This document shows positions 1-6,904 of a stretch of DNA of 11,218 bases, in pieces (positions within the stretch are counted from its first letter, which is position 1; each line of letters begins with the position of its first letter). Both the position numbers and the translations under genes were made by a program. A model generated the notes under the pieces. The model did not search any database. It was not told where the DNA came from and saw nothing but the letters and a program-made list of their open reading frames with translations. Source of the DNA: Verrucomicrobiales bacterium (GTDB taxonomy: Bacteria > Verrucomicrobiota > Verrucomicrobiia > Verrucomicrobiales > V1-33); the NCBI GenBank assembly GCA_023253575.1, contig JALRGB010000334.1, forward strand, positions 1 to 11,218. Direction: 5' to 3'.

Positions 1-1
1 T

Positions 2-160
2 ATTTCCTCGAAGGGCAAGTCGCCCACCGATCCGGGTGCTGAGTGGTGGAAAGCCACGAGTGCTCCACCCACGGTGGCGGGCGTCCTGAAAAACAAGATG
101 GAGACACCTTTCGCACCACTCTGGGGCGATTATCACGCCGAAGTCCAATCCAACAAGTAA
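2..160 (+). CDS. C-terminal fragment of a gene cut by the window edge; possible pilin-like (Amuc_1102-position) protein
   Basis: An open frame enters from the left edge and ends at TAA (158-160), giving 52 visible residues. Codon choice matches the genes downstream. The fragment is hydrophilic and rich in aromatic residues, with a WWK near its start and a WGDYH near its end, and has no membrane segment. Many type IV pilin-like proteins of this phylum end in an aromatic, Trp-Gly-containing segment, and a pilin-like gene (Amuc_1102) neighbours Amuc_1101 in Akkermansia. The pilin assignment therefore rests mainly on gene order and is an inference. The prepilin leader that would prove it lies outside the window. 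The 78-base gap before the next gene contains no T-tract terminator, so co-transcription with the operon is likely. Confidence 0.5.
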   Translation: MSSKGKSPTDPGAEWWKATSAPPTVAGVLKNKMETPFAPLWGDYHAEVQSNK

Positions 161-238
161 CGCGAACTCACGCGCGGATGGCGCATCCTCACGGTTCCAT
201 CATCTACGCGTCTTCGGCGGCACCAGCACTTTTCGCTC

Positions 239-2077
239 ATGGCTGACAAGAAATCGCATCTCACCCTTAATCTGGGTTCGCAACGTCTCGGGCTCGCGCG
301 CTTCAGTGCGAGCAGCAAGGGGACCCTGACTCTCACCAATTATGCGCTCGTTGACCTTGGCGGTGATCCGTCCTTGGACGCCGCGCGTGGTCCTCAACTG
401 GCTGCTGGCCTCAAAAGTGCAGCGAGCCAGTTAAAGGCCGCGAAGGAAGACGTTCGCTACGCCATTTCCGGGCAGCCGGTTCTGAGCAAGTTTGTCAAAC
501 CGCCGCCGCTGGCGCCGGACAAGATGGACGAAGTCATTGGATTCGAGGCTCAACAGGCCATTCCTTTTCCGATCCATGAGGTCTGCTGGCACTACCAGCG
601 GGTCAATAAGGATGGCGGGCTGGCCGACACCGAAGTGGTTATCGCCGCGGTCAAAAAAGACCTTTTGGAAGAAATCAATGGTGCGGTGGAATCTCTTCCG
701 CTGACGACCGAAGGCGTCGACATTTCCCCACTGGCCCTCTACAATGCTTTTGTCTTCAACTATCCGGATCTGGCTCAGCCCGCGCTGTTGATTGATTTGG
801 GAGCGCGGACTGTTAACCTGTTGTACATCGAGCCCGGCGGAAAATTCTTTTTCCGGACGATTAACAATGCGGGTGGCGCCTCGGTGACGAGTGCGATTGC
901 CAAGGAGTTTGGTGTGGATTTCGTTGAAGCTGAAAGCCGCAAGGTAGCGCAAGGTTTTGTTGCGCTGAGCGGTTATGCGGACCATGAAGATCCAGAGTTG
1001 GCAGCGCTGTCGAAGGTGATCAAGAACGCTTTGACTCGCACGCACGGGGAAATTGTTCGTACGACTAATTTGTATCGAAGCCAGCAGGGTGGAAGTGCTC
1101 CTGAGGTCGTGTATCTGGCTGGTGGTGGTGCGTCACTGGCTTATGTGAAGGAATTCTTCGAGGAGAAGTTGAATGTGCCAGTCGAGTTTTTCGATGCGTT
1201 GCGCAATGTTCAGTTGGGGCCGAAAGTGACGCCTGAAGCGGTGGCTGCCGACCGTGCGGCTCTGGGTGAAGTCGTTGGTTTGGCCCTGCGGGGAGCGCTT
1301 TCCTGTCCGATGGAGCTGGATTTAGTGCCGCCGGTGGTCGCTTTGCGTCGCGACAATGAACGCCGTAAGCCTTTCTTGTTCACGGCTGCGGCGTGTCTGC
1401 TCGGCTTGCTGAGTGCCGGCTGGATTTACAATCAATCGGCCGCTTCGGCCCTGGATCGCCAGACGGCGGAGTTGGAAGCCACAAGGGCTGAATTGGCTGG
1501 CTGGGATGGCAAAATCGCGGCTGCTGATCTTCAAGCGAAGAAAGAGCTGGCGCGGGCGGAGGCCCTGCAAACGGCAGTTCTTGACCGGACCTATTGGATA
1601 GAGCTTTTTAACGAACTGAATTCGCTCCGGAAAAACGATTTGATCTGGATCACGCAGTTTCAGCCGACGGCGGCTGAGAAACCGACTACCCCGGCGTTGC
1701 AAACGACTGGTGATGTGCTGACCTCGACCTTTGAGGATCCGTTGTTTACGCCAGTGGCGACCAAGGGTGGAAAATCGTCCAAGGCGGCAAAAGGTGCGGC
1801 TCCAGTCGATGCGGAAACCGTTATCGATGGTATTCACATCTTTGGATTGTATCGAAACCACGAGAACCCGAAAGGGAATCAGGTTGTCACCGAGTTCTTC
1901 GAGGACCTTAAAAAGAACACCAAGTTCTTTGCGTTCAATGAAGACACTGAGATCGCGCAATATGTTAAAACTGCCAGCCCTGACGAAGGAACGTGGGCTT
2001 CCACTTTCGAGATGCGTTTGCCTCTCAAGCGGAAGATCACCCTTCCCGTCGACGCCAAAAAGCCTTCTTCGAAATAA
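239..2077 (+). CDS. PilM-type actin-like ATPase fused to a PilN-like membrane domain (Amuc_1101 family)
   Basis: Probable cytoplasmic and inner-membrane core of a pilus-like machine, 612 residues. Residues 1 to about 355 are an actin/FtsA-fold PilM domain. It shows a phosphate-1-like strand at the N-terminus (LNLGSQRLGLARF), a phosphate-2-like DLGAR at 186-190, and an adenosine-type YLAGGGASL near 292-300. Residues 358-365 read MELDLVPP, followed by an Arg/Lys-rich stretch, a single membrane helix at about 379-399, and a coiled coil at about 405-455. That is the layout of the PilN N-terminus. The rest (about 460-612) should be periplasmic and contains an Ala/Lys-rich linker near 515-525. Normal PilM is about 350 residues, so the extra length is the fused PilN-like part. 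No Shine-Dalgarno is visible before the ATG. The next gene starts 3 bases after the stop, which suggests coupling. The family call is firm; the exact role in this organism is inferred. Confidence 0.88.
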   Translation: MADKKSHLTLNLGSQRLGLARFSASSKGTLTLTNYALVDLGGDPSLDAARGPQLAAGLKSAASQLKAAKEDVRYAISGQPVLSKFVKPPPLAPDKMDEVIGFEAQQAIPFPIHEVCWHYQRVNKDGGLADTEVVIAAVKKDLLEEINGAVESLPLTTEGVDISPLALYNAFVFNYPDLAQPALLIDLGARTVNLLYIEPGGKFFFRTINNAGGASVTSAIAKEFGVDFVEAESRKVAQGFVALSGYADHEDPELAALSKVIKNALTRTHGEIVRTTNLYRSQQGGSAPEVVYLAGGGASLAYVKEFFEEKLNVPVEFFDALRNVQLGPKVTPEAVAADRAALGEVVGLALRGALSCPMELDLVPPVVALRRDNERRKPFLFTAAACLLGLLSAGWIYNQSAASALDRQTAELEATRAELAGWDGKIAAADLQAKKELARAEALQTAVLDRTYWIELFNELNSLRKNDLIWITQFQPTAAEKPTTPALQTTGDVLTSTFEDPLFTPVATKGGKSSKAAKGAAPVDAETVIDGIHIFGLYRNHENPKGNQVVTEFFEDLKKNTKFFAFNEDTEIAQYVKTASPDEGTWASTFEMRLPLKRKITLPVDAKKPSSK

Positions 2078-2080
2078 CCC

Positions 2081-3037
2081 ATGGACTCTCTGAAAAAGAA
2101 CTCATTCCTTACCACTTACCTGGCTGTTCTAGGTGTAGGGGTCCTCGGTCTAGGCTATTTGCTCTACTCGAGCTCCAATGCCAATAAGGCGGCGGCTATC
2201 GCGTATGATGACCAACAGCAAGCACTGGCTACGCTGCAGGCGAAGCCACTGACGCCGAACGAGAAAAATCTCACATCGCGTCGAGCGCAGGTTGATGCGT
2301 TTGCGGCGACGGTCAGTGATTTGCAAAAAAGCTTGATGGCCAGCCAGCCAGCGCTTGAGGTGGCGGCGCAAGGTGATGCGTTCCAATCAAAATTGACTGA
2401 GACGCTGAATGCGGTGAAGATTCAGGCTGAGTTGACGAAGTTGAACAGCCGTGCTGGTAGTGGATTTGATCTGGGATTTGGCAAGTACCTAGACAAACTG
2501 CCTAGCACCAAGGCGGTTCCTGACCTTCTCTATCAGCTGGGTGGTATTAATGCGATGGTGGGCACGTTGTTGACGGACCGGGTGGCCACGATTGATGACA
2601 TCACGCGCACCGAGCTGGATGTCGAATCCTCGAAAGCTGACGACACGGCGGCGAAACCTGCGACTGGGCGTGCGGCGGCTAAGAAGCCATCGGCAGCGCC
2701 GACGGCTCTGGACGAGCAGCTGGTGTTGAAGCGCTATCCGATGGAAGTACGTTTCTCTGGCAGTCCTCGCAGCGTGCAAGACGTCTTGAACCATTTGGCG
2801 GCGAGCAAGGATTATTTCTTTGCGATTCGGAGTCTGCGGGTTGAGAATGAGCGCAAAGATGGTCCGCCTAAAGGTCAAGCACCTGCTGCCGATAGTTCTG
2901 AAAAGATCAAGAAGGATTCTGATATTGTCCTTGGCGGTGAAAAAATCATGGTCTGGATGGCGGTCGATCTGATACGCTTTCTTGACCCTACCGTGGCGGC
3001 AGCTGATACCAAAGCTGGTTCCAAGACAGTTAACTAG
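2081..3037 (+). CDS. Amuc_1100 family pilus-like protein (PilO-like)
   Basis: 318 residues, almost the same length as Akkermansia Amuc_1100 (317). It has a short cytoplasmic N-terminus, one membrane helix at about 9-29, a helical or coiled-coil stretch to about 90, and a C-terminal domain. The strongest family blocks are YPMEVRFSG at 219-227 running through a DYFFAIRSLRVENER segment (about 240-254), and a last strand VWMAVDLIRFLDP near 290-303. As I recall them, the corresponding Amuc_1100 segments are PLEIAFQGD, DYLFTVNSIRIRNER and VFVQVSLNLVHFNQP. An Ala/Lys/Pro linker (about 187-207) separates the halves. By topology and gene order it should play the PilO part, a periplasmic alignment protein paired with the PilN-like part of the upstream gene. 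The start is 3 bases after the upstream stop and has no clear ribosome binding site. Confidence 0.87.
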   Translation: MDSLKKNSFLTTYLAVLGVGVLGLGYLLYSSSNANKAAAIAYDDQQQALATLQAKPLTPNEKNLTSRRAQVDAFAATVSDLQKSLMASQPALEVAAQGDAFQSKLTETLNAVKIQAELTKLNSRAGSGFDLGFGKYLDKLPSTKAVPDLLYQLGGINAMVGTLLTDRVATIDDITRTELDVESSKADDTAAKPATGRAAAKKPSAAPTALDEQLVLKRYPMEVRFSGSPRSVQDVLNHLAASKDYFFAIRSLRVENERKDGPPKGQAPAADSSEKIKKDSDIVLGGEKIMVWMAVDLIRFLDPTVAAADTKAGSKTVN

Positions 3038-3061
3038 TTTCCACATTTCTGCCCCATTTCC

Positions 3062-4060
3062 ATGAACTGGATTCAAAAGAATTACGAACGCGCCTTGCTT
3101 GTCTTTAGTGCCGTCTTGGCCTTGCTTGGCTCAGGCTGGATTATTTTCAAGGCGAGCAGCTTCGGCTCTCGTTTTATGACGGAAGAGCCGGCGCTGCGCG
3201 AGAAGCTCGAGCCATTGTCGGTCGACGCCATTACGGAGGCGAGTCGGCGGGTGTCTGCGGTTCCACAGTGGCCGATCAATCTCGACATGCCCTTGTTTTC
3301 ATCGACTCCTTTTGTGGTGATGAACGACAAACCATCGGAGCCTTTTCGGATGCGCGATGCGGAGGGTGACAAGCTCCGCAGTCCTGTGACGAACATTTGG
3401 CTGGTTGACAACGATCTAGATTACACGGCAATCGACGTCCTGGAGCAGGATCCCGATCGTGATGGCTACACCAATCTCGATGAATTCGAGGCTGGTACAG
3501 ATCCCAATTCCAGTTTGAGCAAGCCTGGTTGGGAGACCAAGTTGTATTATGTTGAGCGGGTGGAAGTCCCTCTGACGATCAAGTTGAACTCATTTGACAA
3601 CGGCACCTGTTCGGTGGCTTTCATCACACAGGGAGCCGACGGGGCTGAGCAACGTCGCAACGAGTTTTTGAAGATTGGCACGCCGAGTGCGCGTTTCGAA
3701 CCTGGTCGGTTTACGATCACGGAAGTGAAGACCGAGACGGTTCAGCGTTTTGGTTCGCCAACTCAGGTCGCGGTTGCGCTGATGACGGATGCCAAGAACC
3801 CTCGGGCTGGCAAAATTCGTCTTGAGCAGGGATCATTGGTTCCCAACCCATCGTACACAGCCAAATTTTCCTACACCCTCACGGCCGAGACCTTCGAGAC
3901 CAAGGAAGGTGAGGATTTCGAACTTCGTCAGCCTGCGGGCATGACTATCACTGTTGAGGAAATTTCCGCGGAGCAGGCTGTCATCAGTTATGTTCCAGAG
4001 AATGCCTCTGAACCTGTCAAGCAGGTGAAAAAACTCTCCTCGCCACCCAAAGGCCAGTAA
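3062..4060 (+). CDS. Amuc_1099 family pilus-like protein with EF-hand-like calcium loop
   Basis: 332 residues with an N-terminal membrane helix at about 11-30 (ALLVFSAVLALLGSGWIIF) and a large periplasmic part. Residues 130-141 read DPDRDGYTNLDE, a textbook 12-residue EF-hand loop (Asp at 1, 3 and 5, Gly at 6, Asn at 9, Glu at 12). It is followed by EAGTDPNSS, the pattern seen in thrombospondin-type-3-like repeats common in Verrucomicrobia. The C-terminal part is predicted mostly beta and contains GEDFELRQPAGMTITVEEI near residues 280-298, reminiscent of the small beta domain of PilP/GspC proteins that dock on secretins. That comparison is by eye only. The gene sits 24 bases after the Amuc_1100-like gene and directly before the secretin, so a linker role between inner and outer membrane is the likely function. 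The ATG has a C/T-rich leader and no Shine-Dalgarno. Confidence 0.82.
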   Translation: MNWIQKNYERALLVFSAVLALLGSGWIIFKASSFGSRFMTEEPALREKLEPLSVDAITEASRRVSAVPQWPINLDMPLFSSTPFVVMNDKPSEPFRMRDAEGDKLRSPVTNIWLVDNDLDYTAIDVLEQDPDRDGYTNLDEFEAGTDPNSSLSKPGWETKLYYVERVEVPLTIKLNSFDNGTCSVAFITQGADGAEQRRNEFLKIGTPSARFEPGRFTITEVKTETVQRFGSPTQVAVALMTDAKNPRAGKIRLEQGSLVPNPSYTAKFSYTLTAETFETKEGEDFELRQPAGMTITVEEISAEQAVISYVPENASEPVKQVKKLSSPPKGQ

Positions 4061-4144
4061 GTCCTCTGAGTGAAATCCCCCAGTTATCTAAAAAGATTCT
4101 TGCCCACTCAATCCCTTTCCTCTAAGCATCGCCCCATTATCCAC

Positions 4145-6733
4145 ATGAGACCATCAGTGCATTCCTCACTCACGAACCACGGCCTCGCTGCCGCGTTCCT
4201 CGCCGCTCTCACTCCGTGGGCGCCGACACCAACCAGCCATGCCGGTGAGGGAGTAAACAGTTCCACCGTTGACATTGCTGAGCGTGAAGTGATCCGCCGC
4301 CAGCAGCGCGTGACCCAGGCCGCCGAGGAGGAGCAGTCCGGCGACAAAGCCATGGCTGAGCGCGACTACGAAGCCGGCTTGGGTCATTACCGTGCCGCGC
4401 TTGACTTGATTCCTGACGCGGACCTTGTCCGTGACCAGCGCGATCGCGTGACGGCCAAGTTTGTTGATGCGAGCATTAAGCTTGCCCAGCAGCGTGGCGA
4501 AGCGGGGGAGTATGATGCCGCGCGCACGCTCCTCAACAATGTTTTGGCCATTGAGCCTGACAGCCGCCGGGCCGCCCAACTGTTGGAGCGCTTGGAGGAT
4601 CCCGAGTGGTTCAATCCAGCGAATTCGAAAGAGCATATGTCGAATGTGCAAGAGGTGAAAAAGAACCTTGATCTTGGATTGGGGTATTTTGATCTCGGCG
4701 AATTCGACAAAGCCAAGGACGCTTTCAATCGTGTTTTGGCGGTTGATCCGTACAATACGGCCGCTCGTCGTCAGCTTGAGCGCACGGAGCGCCGGGTCAG
4801 CGAGCATCTTCTTTCTGCACGCGACCACACTCGGGCCAAGATGTTGCGCGAAGTGGACGAGCAGTGGGAAACGGCGGTACCGTCCTTGGGAACGGGTGGT
4901 GGTCTAGGTGATGTCGACCGTGGTGGTGGTGTGGACGGCTCACAGGTCATTCTGGACAAGATGCGCACTTTGATCATTCCGAGTGTGGCCTTGGAAGAGG
5001 CGACGGTTGAGGAAGCGGTGGAGTTCTTGCGGATGAAGAGCCGTGAACTCGACGCTGCGACGACTGATCCGGCCAAGAAGGGAGTTAATTTTATTCTTCG
5101 TCTTCCTGCGACTGGTGCGACTCCAAAAATTGCGAGTTTGAATCTGTCGAACGTGCCACTCGAAGTCGCGGTGAAAGCCGTCGCCGATCAGGCTGGTTTA
5201 CGGTCCCGCGTTGAGCCATTTGCGGTCATTATCTCCCCTGCAGATCAGGACCAGGAGCTTTACACCAAGGTTTTCCGGGTCCCACCTGACTTCCTGACTC
5301 TGGGTGGTTCCGGTGCTCCCGAGGCTGGTGGTGGTGGCGATGATCCATTCACGGCTGGTGGTGGTCCTGGCGGTGGTTCGGCCATCAAGCCACGCGCGAC
5401 GGCCATTGAAATCTTGAAGCAGGCTGGTATTCAATTCCCTGAATCAGGCACGGCCTTCTTCAGTTCGGCGACATCGACGCTGACCGTTCGCAATACTCCG
5501 GCCAATCTTGATCTGGTTGATCAATTTGTGGAGAGCATTTCGAATAAGATTTCGAAGATGATCAACATCACGGCGAAATTCATCGAAGTGAACCAGAAGA
5601 ACACCGATGAATTTGGATTCGACTGGTTGATTGGCGCCTTCAACATTGGTGGTGACCGGGTTTTCGGATCTGGCGGTACCGCTGGTAACCGCGGAGCGGG
5701 TCCAGTAGGCGGCAGCAACTGGGCGATGGTTCCTCCGGGTCAGGGTAATACGGCCGTTCCGGTGGGTGGATCCAATTTGCTGACGGGTGGTTTGCGTTTC
5801 GGTGACAACGCTATTTCCAACAATGCGATTGACGGGCTCCTGACTGCGACCAGTTCTGGTGAAGGGTCGGCGGAAGCGAGCGTGACTCCGGCGGTACTTG
5901 GAGTGGCTGGTGTCTTCACAGACCCACAGTTTCAGGTCGTTTTGCGCGCTCTGAACCAAAAGAAGGGCACTGATTTGTTGACGGCTCCCCAAGTCACGAC
6001 CCGAAGCGGTCAACGCGCTAAAGTGGAAGTTATCCGCGAATTTATTTATCCAACTGAATTCGAGCCACCAGAAATTCCTCAAGACTTTGGTGGTGGTGGC
6101 GTCCAGTTCGGCGGTGGCGGCGGACTCGGTGGCGGTGGTGGCGGTGGTGGTGGCTTTCCAGTCACTCCGACGACTCCAACGGCCTTTGAAACTCGCAATA
6201 CGGGTGTGACGCTGGAAGTCGAGCCTACTCTGGGCGCTGACGGATATACCATCGATCTGACCTTGGCTCCGGAAGTGGTCGAATTCGAAGGATTCGTCAA
6301 CTATGGCAGTCCGATCCAGACGTCTTCGACTGACGCGTTGGGCAATCCGACGACGATTGTTCTGACTGAGAACCGCATTGAGCAGCCCGTCTTCTCCACC
6401 CGCAAATTGAGCACTTCGGTGACAATTTGGGATGGTATGACCCTCGGAGTGGGCGGTTTGATTCGGGAAGACGTTCAGACGATTGAGGACAAAGTGCCTA
6501 TCTTTGGCGACATTCCTTATGTCGGACGTTTGTTCCGCACCAAGGCGGATCAGTTCTTCAAGAAAAACTTGATGATGTTCGTCACGGTGAACTTGATTGA
6601 TCCTTCTGGACAAAAGGTGAATGCTGGCCGCGGGGCTGGTGCCGGCGCCGATTTGGGCGGAACCATTCCGCCTGCTCCTGCTGGACCAGATGCTGCGCTG
6701 TTGCCCCAGGATCCAGAGATGAACTTTAAATGA
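4145..6733 (+). CDS. Secretin, PilQ/GspD-type outer-membrane channel (Amuc_1098 family)
   Basis: Outer-membrane gate of the pilus-like machine, 862 residues from the chosen ATG. Residues 1-33 form a signal peptide with a likely cut after TSHA. Residues about 45-235 are helical TPR-like repeats (for example GYFDLGEFDKAKDAFNRVLAVDP). Residues about 265-360 and 370-465 are small N-domains that precede the channel. The secretin domain runs from about 472 to 835, with LRALNQKKGTDLLTAPQVTT and the hallmark VPIFGDIPYVGRLFR near 784-798. Glycine-rich tracts lie at about 386-412 and 649-670, the second inside the secretin domain. A longer in-frame GTG start at 4070 exists, only 9 bases after the previous stop. 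I prefer ATG 4145 because it puts a normal signal peptide at the N-terminus, and because codons 4070-4144 (cta, aga and similar) look non-coding. Neither start has a Shine-Dalgarno. Confidence 0.92.
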   Translation: MRPSVHSSLTNHGLAAAFLAALTPWAPTPTSHAGEGVNSSTVDIAEREVIRRQQRVTQAAEEEQSGDKAMAERDYEAGLGHYRAALDLIPDADLVRDQRDRVTAKFVDASIKLAQQRGEAGEYDAARTLLNNVLAIEPDSRRAAQLLERLEDPEWFNPANSKEHMSNVQEVKKNLDLGLGYFDLGEFDKAKDAFNRVLAVDPYNTAARRQLERTERRVSEHLLSARDHTRAKMLREVDEQWETAVPSLGTGGGLGDVDRGGGVDGSQVILDKMRTLIIPSVALEEATVEEAVEFLRMKSRELDAATTDPAKKGVNFILRLPATGATPKIASLNLSNVPLEVAVKAVADQAGLRSRVEPFAVIISPADQDQELYTKVFRVPPDFLTLGGSGAPEAGGGGDDPFTAGGGPGGGSAIKPRATAIEILKQAGIQFPESGTAFFSSATSTLTVRNTPANLDLVDQFVESISNKISKMINITAKFIEVNQKNTDEFGFDWLIGAFNIGGDRVFGSGGTAGNRGAGPVGGSNWAMVPPGQGNTAVPVGGSNLLTGGLRFGDNAISNNAIDGLLTATSSGEGSAEASVTPAVLGVAGVFTDPQFQVVLRALNQKKGTDLLTAPQVTTRSGQRAKVEVIREFIYPTEFEPPEIPQDFGGGGVQFGGGGGLGGGGGGGGGFPVTPTTPTAFETRNTGVTLEVEPTLGADGYTIDLTLAPEVVEFEGFVNYGSPIQTSSTDALGNPTTIVLTENRIEQPVFSTRKLSTSVTIWDGMTLGVGGLIREDVQTIEDKVPIFGDIPYVGRLFRTKADQFFKKNLMMFVTVNLIDPSGQKVNAGRGAGAGADLGGTIPPAPAGPDAALLPQDPEMNFK
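6089..6154 (+). repeat. Glycine-codon (GGN) low-complexity tract inside the secretin gene
   Basis: Twenty-two codons, eighteen of them glycine (GGT/GGC), broken only by a VQF triplet and a single Leu. The run sits between the APQVTT strand and the following beta region of the secretin domain, so it probably forms a flexible loop or part of the gate. Runs of GGT/GGC can expand or contract by slippage in multiples of three without breaking the frame. Confidence 0.8.
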
Positions 6734-6760
6734 ACAAGCGACCTTAGGTCGTTAGGTTCA
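6731..6760 (+). other. Long imperfect hairpin overlapping the secretin stop codon
   Basis: TGAAC (6731-6735) pairs with GTTCA (6756-6760), and CGACC (6739-6743) pairs with GGTCG (6747-6751) around a TTA loop. A small asymmetric internal loop, with possible A-U and G-U pairs, separates the two stems. The outer stem begins on the TGA stop itself. No T-run follows directly, so it is not a complete intrinsic terminator. It could protect the 3' end of the pilus mRNA or affect termination at the stop codon. Confidence 0.5.
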
Positions 6761-6791
6761 TCCGCGTGACGCACGTGGGAATCATGAAATC

Positions 6792-6823
6792 GGGCGGGGG
6801 CGACATGCTCCCGCCCTTTTTTT
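6792..6823 (+). terminator. Intrinsic terminator of the pilus-like operon
   Basis: GGGCGGG (6792-6798) pairs perfectly with CCCGCCC (6810-6816). Two further possible pairs extend into a 7-base loop (CGACATG). Seven T residues follow immediately (6817-6823). This is a classical Rho-independent terminator about 60 bases after the secretin stop and marks the end of the transcription unit. On the opposite strand an A-run precedes the stem, so it acts for the + strand only. Confidence 0.92.
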
Positions 6824-6904
6824 GTGGTTTTCCATGATGCCAGAATTCTGAATCCATTTTTTAAGAGTGTGTCCGGGGCTAGCGCAGGCACCTGATATTT
6901 TAAC

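Noticed and set aside
176..188. A small perfect inverted repeat (GGATG/CATCC, 3-base loop) before the PilM-like gene.
   Set aside because: The stem is only 5 bp with no T-run or known operator context, and such repeats are expected by chance in GC-rich DNA.
431..1045. A 204-codon open frame on the minus strand inside the PilM-like gene.
   Set aside because: It is a shadow frame of a well-supported gene; the predicted protein is rich in Arg and Gln without any domain pattern.
6089..6154. The GGT/GGC repeats considered as a regulatory satellite or CRISPR-like repeat.
   Set aside because: They are in-frame glycine codons within the secretin gene, with no spacer structure.
5444..6613. A 389-codon open frame on the minus strand inside the secretin gene.
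   Set aside because: It lies fully antisense to the conserved secretin domain and its composition (Arg/Thr/Ser-rich) is typical of a reverse-complement artefact.
6894..6901. TATTTT before coaE as a possible -10 promoter element.
   Set aside because: It lies only 3 bases before the ATG, so transcription would start inside the gene, and there is no convincing -35 box.
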